This document shows, one piece after another, positions 1-7,974 of a DNA stretch of 15,815 nt (positions are counted from its first letter, which is position 1; each line of letters begins with the position of its first letter). The position numbers and the translations under genes are program-made. The notes under the pieces are model-generated. The model was given only the letters and a program-made list of their open reading frames with translations. It did no database searches and had not been told where the DNA came from. Origin of the DNA: DATKEH01 sp035546355 (GTDB lineage Bacteria; Acidobacteriota; Thermoanaerobaculia; Multivoradales; JAIOJS01); contig DATKEH010000211.1 in assembly GCA_035546355.1 (NCBI GenBank), positions 1 to 15,815 on the forward strand, in the 5' to 3' direction.

Positions 1-311
1 TCCACCGGGAGCTGATGGGCAAGGCGTTCAACCTGATCCTGCGGTTTCTCGGCGTCACGCCGTTTCGCGACACCCAATGCGGCTTCAAGCTGCTGCGCGG
101 CGAGGCGGCGCGGCGACTCTTCCCCGAGCTCACCATCGACCGCTTCGCCTACGACGTGGAGCTGGTGGTCGAGGCCGAGCGTCAGGGGTTGCGCGTGGTG
201 GAGGTGGGCGTCGAGTGGCACGACTCGCCGAGCTCGCGGGTGCGGCCGTTGCGCGACGCGCCCGAGATGCTCGTCGACGTGCTGCGGGTGAAGTTCCGCC
301 GCCGGCGCTGA
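1..311 (+). CDS. GT2 glycosyltransferase, dolichyl-phosphate-mannose-synthase-like (C-terminal part only)
   Basis: The reading frame is open from the window edge (first full codon at base 3), so the true start is upstream. The visible ~102 residues contain the hallmark RDTQCGFKLL, followed by DRFAYDVELVVEAERQG and a Trp-His pair in VGVEWHDSP. This is the acceptor-side half of family GT2 enzymes of the DPM1/GtrB type, which move a sugar from a nucleotide donor onto a polyprenyl or dolichyl phosphate on the cytoplasmic side of the membrane. The catalytic DXD half lies outside the window. No transmembrane segment follows: the protein ends in a basic KFRRRR tail, so it resembles the soluble DPM1-type enzyme. 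The next gene starts 32 bp downstream and encodes a multi-pass membrane protein of the kind that could use such a lipid-linked sugar. Family assignment is firm; sugar identity is unknown. Confidence 0.88.
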   Translation, partial: HRELMGKAFNLILRFLGVTPFRDTQCGFKLLRGEAARRLFPELTIDRFAYDVELVVEAERQGLRVVEVGVEWHDSPSSRVRPLRDAPEMLVDVLRVKFRRRR

Positions 312-343
312 GGGCGCGTCGCACGCCCGCCGCTCGAGTCGCA

Positions 344-2599
344 ATGCCGCTGCACCCAGCCATCCCGATCGTCGTCGTCGGCACCCTGCTCGGCTGGTGG
401 GCGACCCGTCGGCGGCTGGGCCCCGCCGTACTGGTGGCCGGAGCCGTGGCGACGGCCTTCCTGGCCCCGGCGTTGATGGTTCCCACCGGCATCCCGAGCC
501 CCGCCGCCACCCTCTCGGAGGTGCCGCCCTGGCAGCGAGTCGGCGATCCCGCCGAGGGCAACTCCCTGCTCGGAGACGTGACGTTCCAGATCCAGCCCTG
601 GCTGTTGCACCTGCGGCGGGAGCTGCGCGCCGGTCGCCTGCCGTTCTGGAACCCCTATCAGTTCTCCGGCGCCCCGTTCTGGGGCAACGGCCAGAGCGCG
701 CCCCTCTTCCCGCTCCATCTGCTGTTCGTCGCCCTGCCCCTGGAACTGGGATTCGTGCTCCTCCCCTGGGCGCGGCTGGTGCTCGCCGGCGTCGGCACCT
801 GGCTGCTGGCCGAACGGCTGGGGCTGCAGCGCCCGGGAGTGCTCCTGGCCGCGGTCGCCTACCCCCTGTCGGGAATGATGGCGAGCTTCCTGCTCTTCCC
901 CATGGCCAACGCCCTGGCCCTCGTCCCCTGGGTGTTGTGGGCCACCGAGGGTCTGGCGGCGGGGGCCGCGGGCTGGGTGCCGCTGGGCCTGCTCGCCGGG
1001 CTGCAGCTGCTCGGCGGCCACCCGGAGACCGCGATCCATACCGCGATGGTGGCGGCCCTGTACCTGGCGGTGCGCGGCGGCTCGCTGGCGGCCTGGAGGC
1101 GCTTCGTCATCGGCTGGGTGGTCGGTGGGGCGGTGGCAGCGGTGCAGCTGCTGCCCTTGCTGCTCAACCTGGTGGCGAGCAGCAAGTGGCTCGACCAGGA
1201 GCTCGGCGGCAGCGCGCCGCTGTCGCTGCTGCTGCAGCAACCGCTGCGGCTGGCGCTGCCGGAGCTCTTCGGCCACCCGGCGCGGGGCACCTGGTGGGGC
1301 CCCTTCAACCACAACGCCACGGCGGTGTTCGTCGGTGCGGCGGCGCTGCCGCTGGCGGTGGCGTCGTGGCCGCGGCTACGGCGCGATCGCCGCCTGCTGG
1401 CCCTGGGCGTGGTGGTGGCGTTCAGCTTCCTGGCCGCCTACCACGTGCCCGGCGTGCGTCACGTGTTGCAGGCGCTGCCGATCCTCGAGCGGGTGGCCCA
1501 TTCGCGCTTGATGCTGGCCATCGAGCTCGGGCTGGCGCTGCTGGCCGGCGCCGGCCTCGACCGGGTGCTGCGCCACGGGGAGCGCCGCTGGCTGCTGCTG
1601 GGGGTCGGCCTCGCAGCGGGGCTGCTGGCCATCGCCTGGTGGTTGTTCGCCGACGACTGGCGGAGTCAGCACCAGGTACCGCGACAGCTGGCCTGGACCG
1701 CGTGGGGTCTCCTCTGGCCGCTGGCGCTGGCGGCGCTGCCGACGCTGCGGCCGAGCCGCCGGCGCCTGCTGGCGGCGCCGATCGCGGCCGTCGTCGTCGT
1801 CGAGCTGTTGGCGGCGCACATCGCCCTCAACCCGCCGCTGCCCCTGGAGCGCCTCTACCCGGTCACCCCGGCGGTGGCCTTTCTCGGCGCGCGGCCCGGC
1901 CGTGTCGCCGGCGTCGGCTGGAGCCTCAACCCCAATGGCGCCATGGTCTACCGGCTCTACGACGTGCGCGGCAACGACCCGGTCAAGCTGGCCCGCTACG
2001 AGAGGGTCTACGAGCAGATGGCGGCGCCCGACCCCGTCTACTTCCGCCCCATCAGCGACTGGGAGGATCCCTGGCTCGACCGACTCGGCGTCGCCTGGGT
2101 GCTGACCGGACCCGAGCATCGGGGTCCGCCGGTGCCGAGCTGGGAGGTGGCGTACCGCGGCGGGGACGGGGTGATCTTTCGGCGCCCCGGGGCGGAGCCG
2201 GTGGTGCGCTGGCTGGACGATGCGGGCGCGATCGAGGTGGGGGAGCGGCAGCCTGGGCTGTGGCGCCTGCGCTGGCGCGCGGCCGAAGGCGGGCGATTGG
2301 TGGTGGCCGAGAACTGGGACCCCGGCTGGAAGGCGCGCTGTGACGGCACGCCCTGCACCGCCGCGGCGCACGACCAGGTCCTGATCGCCGTCGACCTGCC
2401 TCCCGGGGGGGGCGACCTGGAGCTGCGCTACCGCCCGCCAGGGATCGGGATCGGGGCGGCGGGCAGCGCGGCGGGCCTGCTGCTGCTGGCCACCGGCTCG
2501 GCCTGGGGGGCGCTCGGCGGGGCAGGCCGCAGGCGGAGGGACGGACGCGAGGGGCCCGCCGGCCCGTATGAACCGAAGGGTGACCGCGATGGCGTTTGA
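344..2599 (+). CDS. YfhO-family polytopic membrane protein (putative GT-C-type glycosyltransferase)
   Basis: A protein of 751 residues from ATG 344. The frame is open further upstream, but that part is an arginine/alanine-rich shadow of the preceding gene. Residues 5-45 form two hydrophobic segments. The family signature follows, with D78 in DVTFQIQPW, then RLPFWNPY at about 98-105 and a Gly/Asn/Gln-rich stretch, as expected for the first extracytoplasmic loop of YfhO proteins. About ten more hydrophobic segments run to around residue 500, and a soluble C-terminal domain precedes a last hydrophobic segment near the end. Known YfhO proteins are implicated in glycosylating surface polymers with polyprenyl-phosphate sugars, which fits the lipid-linked-sugar synthase encoded just before it. 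The 3' end overlaps the next gene by 11 bp. No strong ribosome-binding site is visible, so the start is moderately sure. Confidence 0.85.
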   Translation: MPLHPAIPIVVVGTLLGWWATRRRLGPAVLVAGAVATAFLAPALMVPTGIPSPAATLSEVPPWQRVGDPAEGNSLLGDVTFQIQPWLLHLRRELRAGRLPFWNPYQFSGAPFWGNGQSAPLFPLHLLFVALPLELGFVLLPWARLVLAGVGTWLLAERLGLQRPGVLLAAVAYPLSGMMASFLLFPMANALALVPWVLWATEGLAAGAAGWVPLGLLAGLQLLGGHPETAIHTAMVAALYLAVRGGSLAAWRRFVIGWVVGGAVAAVQLLPLLLNLVASSKWLDQELGGSAPLSLLLQQPLRLALPELFGHPARGTWWGPFNHNATAVFVGAAALPLAVASWPRLRRDRRLLALGVVVAFSFLAAYHVPGVRHVLQALPILERVAHSRLMLAIELGLALLAGAGLDRVLRHGERRWLLLGVGLAAGLLAIAWWLFADDWRSQHQVPRQLAWTAWGLLWPLALAALPTLRPSRRRLLAAPIAAVVVVELLAAHIALNPPLPLERLYPVTPAVAFLGARPGRVAGVGWSLNPNGAMVYRLYDVRGNDPVKLARYERVYEQMAAPDPVYFRPISDWEDPWLDRLGVAWVLTGPEHRGPPVPSWEVAYRGGDGVIFRRPGAEPVVRWLDDAGAIEVGERQPGLWRLRWRAAEGGRLVVAENWDPGWKARCDGTPCTAAAHDQVLIAVDLPPGGGDLELRYRPPGIGIGAAGSAAGLLLLATGSAWGALGGAGRRRRDGREGPAGPYEPKGDRDGV

Positions 2600-4829
2600 T
2601 GGCGGGCGACAGCGGCTGCGCGGGGCCTGGCCGCTGCTCGCCTTCTCCCTGGTCGGATGCGGGGCTGCGGGCGAAGGCCCCCCCCTCGACGGCCGGCTGC
2701 ACGAGCTGGTGGCGGCGCAGAGCTGGGCGGTCGGACGAGCTGCCGGGTCACCGCTGCGCTTCGCCACCCCCCCTCGCCAGGAAACCGTCAGCGCAGGGGG
2801 CGAACGGCGACCGGCGGTGGTGGTCGCGGGCGAGCGATGGTGGTGGCGCGGGGTGGTGCCCGATCGCGCCACCCTGGTGGCCGCGGCGCTGCCGCTGCCC
2901 CAGGGGGGTGACGAGGCGTCGGCGGTGGAGATCACGGTGACGGCCCACCTCCCCCTGCGGCGGATCCTCCTGGAGCGGGTGTACGCGCGGGCCGACGCGA
3001 CGTCCTGGCTGCCGCTGACCGCCGACCTCGGCGCCCTGGCGGGGCGCGACGTCGAGCTCGAGGTGGCGGTCGCGGGGATCGACGGAGCGGCTCCGGCCAT
3101 CGCCTGGGCACCGTTTCACGTGACCTCGCGGGGGCCGCACCCGAACCTGGTGCTGATCGTCGTCGATACCCTGCGGGCCGACCGTCTCACGACCTACGGC
3201 GCCGAGCGGGCGACCTCGCCCGCCATCGAGCGGCTGCTGGCGGGCCGCGGGGTGGTGGTCGAGCGCGCCTACAGCCCCGCTCCCTGGACGCTGCCCTCCG
3301 TGCGGGGGTTGCTGGCGGGCCAGGGGGCGGACGGCGTCCGCGACGGCGAGCCGGACCCCTACCGCCTGCCGCCGGAGCCGACCCTGGCCGAGGCGCTGCG
3401 CGCCCGCGGCTACCAGACGGGCGCCTTCGTCGCCAACCCGCTGCTGACCCCCGAGCTGGGGTTCGCCCGTGGCTTCGACACCTACTTCGTGCCCCTCGAG
3501 ATCGAGGCCATCGGGACCCTGAAGGCCGCCGAGCTGGTCGAGCGCTCGCTGCGATGGCTGCGCTCCGTCGCCGGTGGCCCCTCCTTCCTCTACCTGCACC
3601 TGGTCGACCCGCACGACCCCTACGAGAACGAGGACATGCCCGGCGGCCGCTCCGTCTTCAGCGGCGAGTACCGGGGAGCCCTGGCGGGGGACCACGTCCA
3701 GGGCCTGCACGCAGGCAGGATCGAGCTGGCGGACCCCGAGCAGGACGTCCCCTACCTGCGCTCGCTGTACGACGGCGAGGTCCGCTACGTCGACCGCTGG
3801 CTGGGGGAGATGCTGCGCGCCATGCCGCGGCGGGCCGCCGACACCCTGTTCCTGCTCACCGCCGATCACGGCGAGGAGTTGCACGAGCACGGCGGCTGGA
3901 AGCACGGGCGGACGCTGTACGAGGAGCAGCTGTGGGTCCCGTTCGTGGCGCGTTGGGACGGCGAGCTGCCGGCGGGGGCGCGGCGCCAGGGGCCGGTATC
4001 GCTGCTCGACGTGGCGCCGACCCTGCTCGCCGCAGCAGGCGGGGAGCCGCCGGCCGCCTGGCAGGGCCGCGACCTGCTGCCCTGGTTGCGCGGCGGCGCC
4101 GAGCTGCCCCGCAGGCCGGTGCTGGCCGAGCACCACGGCTTCGGGCCGACTCGCGCCAGCGCCAGCGCCGGCGGCTGGAAGCTCATCGTCTACGACCTGC
4201 GGCAGCGATACACTCCGGGCAACCCGCTGCAGGACGCCCTTCATCGGGACGAGCAGCGACGCCTGGAGCGCGTGGAGCTGTACCATCTGACCGCTGACCC
4301 GGGCGAGCGCCACAATCTCGCCGGCGAGCGCCCGCAACAGGTGCGGCGCCTGAGCCCGCTGCTGCACCAGCGCCTGGCGACGGAGCTGCCGGGCCTGCGG
4401 GTGCTGCTCGCCGGGGCCGCGGACGGTCGGCCGGTGCGGGCGCGGCTGCGATTCGCTCGCCAGCCGGAGGGGTGGGAGTCGTATTTCCTGGCGCCCGAGG
4501 ACGCGGTCGAGCTCGCCGGCCGCGAGCTCTCTCTCGAGCTCTACGGAGAGGGGCTGGAAAAGGGGGTGCGGGTGATCGGTGACGTGGGAGCGGTGGAGGT
4601 GCTGGCGCTGGAGCCGGCTGGCCTGGAAGTACGGCATCCAGGCGGCGGGCGGGTGGACAGCGCCGTGCCGGTCGGGCGGTTGCGCGCCGCCGGCTGGCCG
4701 GGCCGGGCCACCGCCGGCGGGGCCCTGCTGCTGTGGGAGCCGGTGGGTACGCCGGCCCAGCCGGCGGCCGCCGACGGCGTCGACCCCGAGACGCGCCGCC
4801 GCCTCGAGGCGCTGGGGTACGGCGGATGA
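2589..4829 (+). CDS. Sulfatase-superfamily lipoprotein with Thr at the nucleophile position
   Basis: ATG 2589 is chosen because AAGGG lies 8 nt upstream; ATG 2568 in the same frame is the alternative. The product is 746 residues. A hydrophobic signal ends in the lipobox L21-V-G-C24, so a periplasm-facing lipoprotein is expected. Residues ~30-180 form an N-terminal beta-rich region, followed by an alkaline-phosphatase/sulfatase-fold domain: metal ligand D193 in VVDTLRADR, nucleophile site T234 in PWTLPS, HLVDPHDPY at 337-345, ADHGEE at 425-430 and KHG at 438-440. Classical sulfatases need Cys or Ser in (C/S)xPxR for conversion to formylglycine; Thr there is typical of phosphoglycerol and phosphoethanolamine transferases. 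I infer phosphodiester or phosphotransfer chemistry on a glycan rather than sulfate release. The end (DPETRRRLEALGYGG) matches a tail common in related proteins. The stop overlaps the next start (ATGA). Confidence 0.88.
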   Translation: MAFDGGRQRLRGAWPLLAFSLVGCGAAGEGPPLDGRLHELVAAQSWAVGRAAGSPLRFATPPRQETVSAGGERRPAVVVAGERWWWRGVVPDRATLVAAALPLPQGGDEASAVEITVTAHLPLRRILLERVYARADATSWLPLTADLGALAGRDVELEVAVAGIDGAAPAIAWAPFHVTSRGPHPNLVLIVVDTLRADRLTTYGAERATSPAIERLLAGRGVVVERAYSPAPWTLPSVRGLLAGQGADGVRDGEPDPYRLPPEPTLAEALRARGYQTGAFVANPLLTPELGFARGFDTYFVPLEIEAIGTLKAAELVERSLRWLRSVAGGPSFLYLHLVDPHDPYENEDMPGGRSVFSGEYRGALAGDHVQGLHAGRIELADPEQDVPYLRSLYDGEVRYVDRWLGEMLRAMPRRAADTLFLLTADHGEELHEHGGWKHGRTLYEEQLWVPFVARWDGELPAGARRQGPVSLLDVAPTLLAAAGGEPPAAWQGRDLLPWLRGGAELPRRPVLAEHHGFGPTRASASAGGWKLIVYDLRQRYTPGNPLQDALHRDEQRRLERVELYHLTADPGERHNLAGERPQQVRRLSPLLHQRLATELPGLRVLLAGAADGRPVRARLRFARQPEGWESYFLAPEDAVELAGRELSLELYGEGLEKGVRVIGDVGAVEVLALEPAGLEVRHPGGGRVDSAVPVGRLRAAGWPGRATAGGALLLWEPVGTPAQPAAADGVDPETRRRLEALGYGG

Positions 4830-6709
4830 GCCGGCCCACCCCCCTTCCCGGTCGGGCGGAAGCGGTGCGCGCCGAGAGCGCCCTGGTGGTGGCGCCGCAT
4901 TATGACGACGAGGTCCTCGGCTGCGGCGGCCTGCTGGCCCAGCTGGTGGCCCGTGGGGCGGCGGTGCGCGTCCTGTTTCTGAGCGACGGGTCGGGTGGCG
5001 TCGAGGAGGTCGGCGACCGCCCGGAGTACGCGCGGCGCCGGCGCCGCGAGGCGGAGGCCGCCGAGGCCGTGCTGGGCATCACCGGCAGCGAGCACCTCGG
5101 CCTGGCCGACGGCGCGCTCGAGCATCACGTCGCGGCGGTGGCGGCCGCCCTGCGCCGCGAGCTGCTGGCGACCCGTCCGGATCTGCTGCTGGCGCCCTCA
5201 CCGCTCGAGGTCAGCGGCGACCACCGCGCCGCCTTCGCCGCCCTCCACCGGCTGCTGGCGCCGCTGCGGCCGGGGGACCCCCTCGAGCCGGTGGCCCGCG
5301 AGCTGACGGTGCTGCTCTACGAGGTCAATCATCCCGGCCATCCCGACCTGCTGGTGGACGTCGGCGGCGAGCTGGCCGCCCTGGAGCGGGCGATGGCGTG
5401 CTACCCCAGCCAACAGGAGCGCCACGACTACCTGGGCGCGGCGCTGGGGCTGCGGCGGTTCCGGGCGCTGTCGCTGCCGCCCGGCGTGGCGGCCGCCGAG
5501 GGCTACCGGCGCCTGGCGCTCGCGGACTTCACCACCCGCAGCCCGTCGCAGCTGCTGGCGCACCTGGGCGGCAACCCCGACCTCACCGTGACCCCTGCGG
5601 CGGTGCGCATCAGCGTGGTGGTGCGTACCTGCGATCGCCCCGATCTGCTGGCCGAGGCGCTGGGCAGCCTCGCCGCCGGCACTCACCCGCCGCTCGAGGT
5701 GGTGTTGGTCAACGACGGCGGCGCCGCCCCGGAGGCGCCTTCGCGCCTGCCCTTCCCGGTGGTGCGGGTGGACCACCCGCAGCGGCTAGGGCGGGCGGCG
5801 GCGGCCAACGCCGGCGTGGCGGCGGCGAGCGGCGACTGGGTGGCCTTCCTCGACGACGACGACCTCGCCTATCCCGAGCACCTGGCGACCCTCGCCGGCA
5901 TGGTGCGCGGCGCCGGGGTGCGGGTCGCCTACACCGACGCCGCGGTGGTGGTGTACGCCCTCGGCGCGACGGGGTGGGAGCCGGTGGAGCGGCGCCTGCC
6001 CTATAGCCGCGACTTCGACGCCGAGCTGCTGCTGGTCGACAACTACATCCCCTTCAACACCCTGCTGATCGAGCGCTCGCTGCTGACCGAGGTCGGGCCC
6101 TTCGATCCCGAGCTGCCGTTCTTCGAGGATTGGGACCTGCTGCTGCGCCTGGCGGCGCGGGTGACCTTCCACCACCTGCCGCGCGTCACCTGCGAGTACC
6201 GCCACTTCCGTGGCGGCAGCCACGTGCTCGGGGAGCGGCCGCGCGAGCGCCCCGACTTCGTGGCCATGAAGCAGCGCGTCATCGCCCGCCACCACGAGAG
6301 CCTGACCCCCGAGGTGCTGGCGCGGGTCGTCGACCGGCTGCGGGCCGAGACGGTGGAGCTGGGGGAGGAGGCGGCGGCGGCCCGCGGCCGGCGGCGGGCG
6401 CTGGAGGGCGAGGTGGCGGCCGCCGAGGAGCGGGCGCACCGGCTCAACGGCGCGGTCGCGGCGCTGTCGCACGAGCGCCAGGGGTTGCTCGCCGAGCACG
6501 CGGCCCTGCGCCGGGAGGTGGCCCGCCGGGACGCCGAGCTCGAGCGGCTGTACGGGGAGGAGCGGGCGCTGCGCGCGGCGGTCGACGACCAGACCGACCA
6601 CATCGGGCGGCTCTACGGCGAGGTCGAGCGCCTGCAGCGGGTGATCGAGGAGATGCGGGCGACGCGCGCCTGGCGGCTCCACGAGTGGCTGGCGCGGCGG
6701 CGAGGGTGA
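4826..6709 (+). CDS. PIG-L/LmbE deacetylase fused to GT2 glycosyltransferase and C-terminal coiled coil
   Basis: Start ATG 4826 overlaps the upstream stop as ATGA, indicating translational coupling; the product is 627 residues. Residues ~18-235 are a PIG-L-type N-acetyl-sugar deacetylase: APHYDDE at 23-29 supplies the His and Asp zinc ligands and catalytic Asp, and GDH with H133 supplies the second His. Residues ~262-470 are a GT2 domain: SVVVRTCDRP, metal-binding FLDDDD at 341-346, and FFEDWDLLLRL from 432. Residues ~505-612 are rich in Glu/Arg/Ala with heptad-like spacing, predicted coiled coil, ending in RATRAWRLHEWL, a tail I associate with glycosyltransferases. The protein could remove an N-acetyl group and add a sugar to the same glycan. 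The two enzyme halves are normally separate proteins. Substrates cannot be read from sequence. Confidence 0.9.
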   Translation: MSRPTPLPGRAEAVRAESALVVAPHYDDEVLGCGGLLAQLVARGAAVRVLFLSDGSGGVEEVGDRPEYARRRRREAEAAEAVLGITGSEHLGLADGALEHHVAAVAAALRRELLATRPDLLLAPSPLEVSGDHRAAFAALHRLLAPLRPGDPLEPVARELTVLLYEVNHPGHPDLLVDVGGELAALERAMACYPSQQERHDYLGAALGLRRFRALSLPPGVAAAEGYRRLALADFTTRSPSQLLAHLGGNPDLTVTPAAVRISVVVRTCDRPDLLAEALGSLAAGTHPPLEVVLVNDGGAAPEAPSRLPFPVVRVDHPQRLGRAAAANAGVAAASGDWVAFLDDDDLAYPEHLATLAGMVRGAGVRVAYTDAAVVVYALGATGWEPVERRLPYSRDFDAELLLVDNYIPFNTLLIERSLLTEVGPFDPELPFFEDWDLLLRLAARVTFHHLPRVTCEYRHFRGGSHVLGERPRERPDFVAMKQRVIARHHESLTPEVLARVVDRLRAETVELGEEAAAARGRRRALEGEVAAAEERAHRLNGAVAALSHERQGLLAEHAALRREVARRDAELERLYGEERALRAAVDDQTDHIGRLYGEVERLQRVIEEMRATRAWRLHEWLARRRG

Positions 6710-6711
6710 GC

Positions 6712-7974
6712 GTGCGACTGGCGCTCCTGTGCAGCGAGCCGGTGCGGCCGGCGATGGCCGGCATCGGCATCCGCTACCTGGAGCTGGCGCGGCGGCTGCA
6801 CCGCCCCGCCGTCCAGACCGTGCTGGTGTCTCCCGGCGAGCCCGCCGAGGCGCCGCCGCTGCCGGGGGAGGTGCGGCGCTTCGTCCGCGGCGGGCTGGCA
6901 CGGTTGCTCGCCGACTGCGGCGCCGCGGTGGCGCAGGGGCAGCTGGCCAACGACCTGCTGCTCGAGTGCCCGTCGCTGCCGGTGGCGATCGATCTCTACG
7001 ACCCGTGGCTGGTCGAGAACTTCCAATACCTGGGGTCCCTCGGGCTCGCCCCCTTCCGCAACGACCACGCCTCGTGGGTGCTGCAGATGGGCCGCGGCGA
7101 CTTCTTCCTCTGCTCCTCGCCGGAGCAGCGTCTCTTCTACCTCGGCTTCCTGACCGCTCTCGGCCGCGTCAACCCCGAGCGGGTCGCCGCCGACGCCGAC
7201 TGCCGCCAGCTCGTCGCGACGGTGCCTTTCGGCCTGCCGGCGCCGGGCGAGCTGCCGCCGCACCGGCCGCTGCTCCCCGACCGCACCGCGGGGGAGCGCC
7301 GCCTGCTGTTCGGCGGCCTCTACGACTGGTACGACCCCCTCACCCTGCTGGCGGCGCTCGAGCGGCTGCAGGAGACGCCCTGGACCCTCACCTTCGTCGC
7401 CAACCCGAACCCCGAGAGCACGCCGCAGGCGCTGCTGGCGGAGGTCGAGCGGCAGTGCCGGCGCCGCGGCTGGTGGCAGCAGCGGGTACGCGTCCATCCC
7501 TGGGTGCAGGCGGAGCGCCGCTGGGACCTGCTGCGGGACGCCGACCTGCTGGTGGCGCCGCACCACCCGACGCTCGAGACGCGGCTGTCGCTACGCACCC
7601 GCTTCCTCGAGGCCCTGGCGGTGGGCTGCCCGGTGGTGGTCACCGACGGCGGCACGGTGGGGCGGCTGCTGCGCGAGGCGGAGGCCGGGTGGGTGGTGCC
7701 GCCGCACGACGACGCCGCGCTGGCGTCCGCCGTCGCCGCGGCGCTAGGCGACGGCGAAGAAGTGGCGCGGCGGCGGCAGCGCGGGCTCGAGGTCGCGTCG
7801 CGCTTCGCCTGGGAGCGGGTGCTGGCACCGCTCCTCGCCTGGGCGGCCGACCCGCGCCCGGACCCCTTCAAGGATCGCTTCGCCTTCACCCCGGTCGCCA
7901 CCGTCCCGCCCGACCGGCTGCTGCGGCGCGTCGCCCGCCGCCTCGGCCGGCTGCTGCCGGGAGGTGCGGCGTGA
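6712..7974 (+). CDS. GT4-like (GT-B fold) glycosyltransferase
   Basis: GTG 6712 is chosen because GAGGG lies 5 nt upstream; GTG 6706, overlapping the previous stop, is in frame and adds two residues. The product is about 420 residues. The C-terminal half has the family GT4 donor-site pattern: E289 in LETRLSLRTRF, E300, then LAVGCPVVVTDGG and a Gly-Trp-Val-Val-Pro-Pro segment typical of the nucleotide-sugar pocket. The N-terminal half has MAGIGIRYLELARRL, a glycine-rich loop as in GT-B acceptor domains, and AIDLYDPW. No signal or membrane segment is seen, so it should act in the cytoplasm or at the inner membrane. A ~40-residue tail rich in Arg and Leu follows the fold and may contact the membrane. 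It is the fifth gene of the glycan operon and overlaps the next gene. Confidence 0.88.
   Translation: MRLALLCSEPVRPAMAGIGIRYLELARRLHRPAVQTVLVSPGEPAEAPPLPGEVRRFVRGGLARLLADCGAAVAQGQLANDLLLECPSLPVAIDLYDPWLVENFQYLGSLGLAPFRNDHASWVLQMGRGDFFLCSSPEQRLFYLGFLTALGRVNPERVAADADCRQLVATVPFGLPAPGELPPHRPLLPDRTAGERRLLFGGLYDWYDPLTLLAALERLQETPWTLTFVANPNPESTPQALLAEVERQCRRRGWWQQRVRVHPWVQAERRWDLLRDADLLVAPHHPTLETRLSLRTRFLEALAVGCPVVVTDGGTVGRLLREAEAGWVVPPHDDAALASAVAAALGDGEEVARRRQRGLEVASRFAWERVLAPLLAWAADPRPDPFKDRFAFTPVATVPPDRLLRRVARRLGRLLPGGAA

Noticed and set aside
397..2343. + strand open frame of 648 codons within the YfhO gene
   Set aside because: Gly/Ala/Arg/Pro-rich translation without hydrophobic segments or motifs, inside the real gene in another frame.
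1376..3100. Long minus-strand open frame (574 codons) opposite the YfhO and sulfatase-fold genes
   Set aside because: Composition is Arg/Gln/His/Pro-rich without any recognisable motif, and it lies opposite two clear genes; a typical antisense shadow in GC-rich DNA.
2748..4637. Long minus-strand open frame (629 codons) opposite the sulfatase-fold gene
   Set aside because: No domain motif, biased Gln/Arg/Val content, and it spans the conserved catalytic motifs of the + strand gene.
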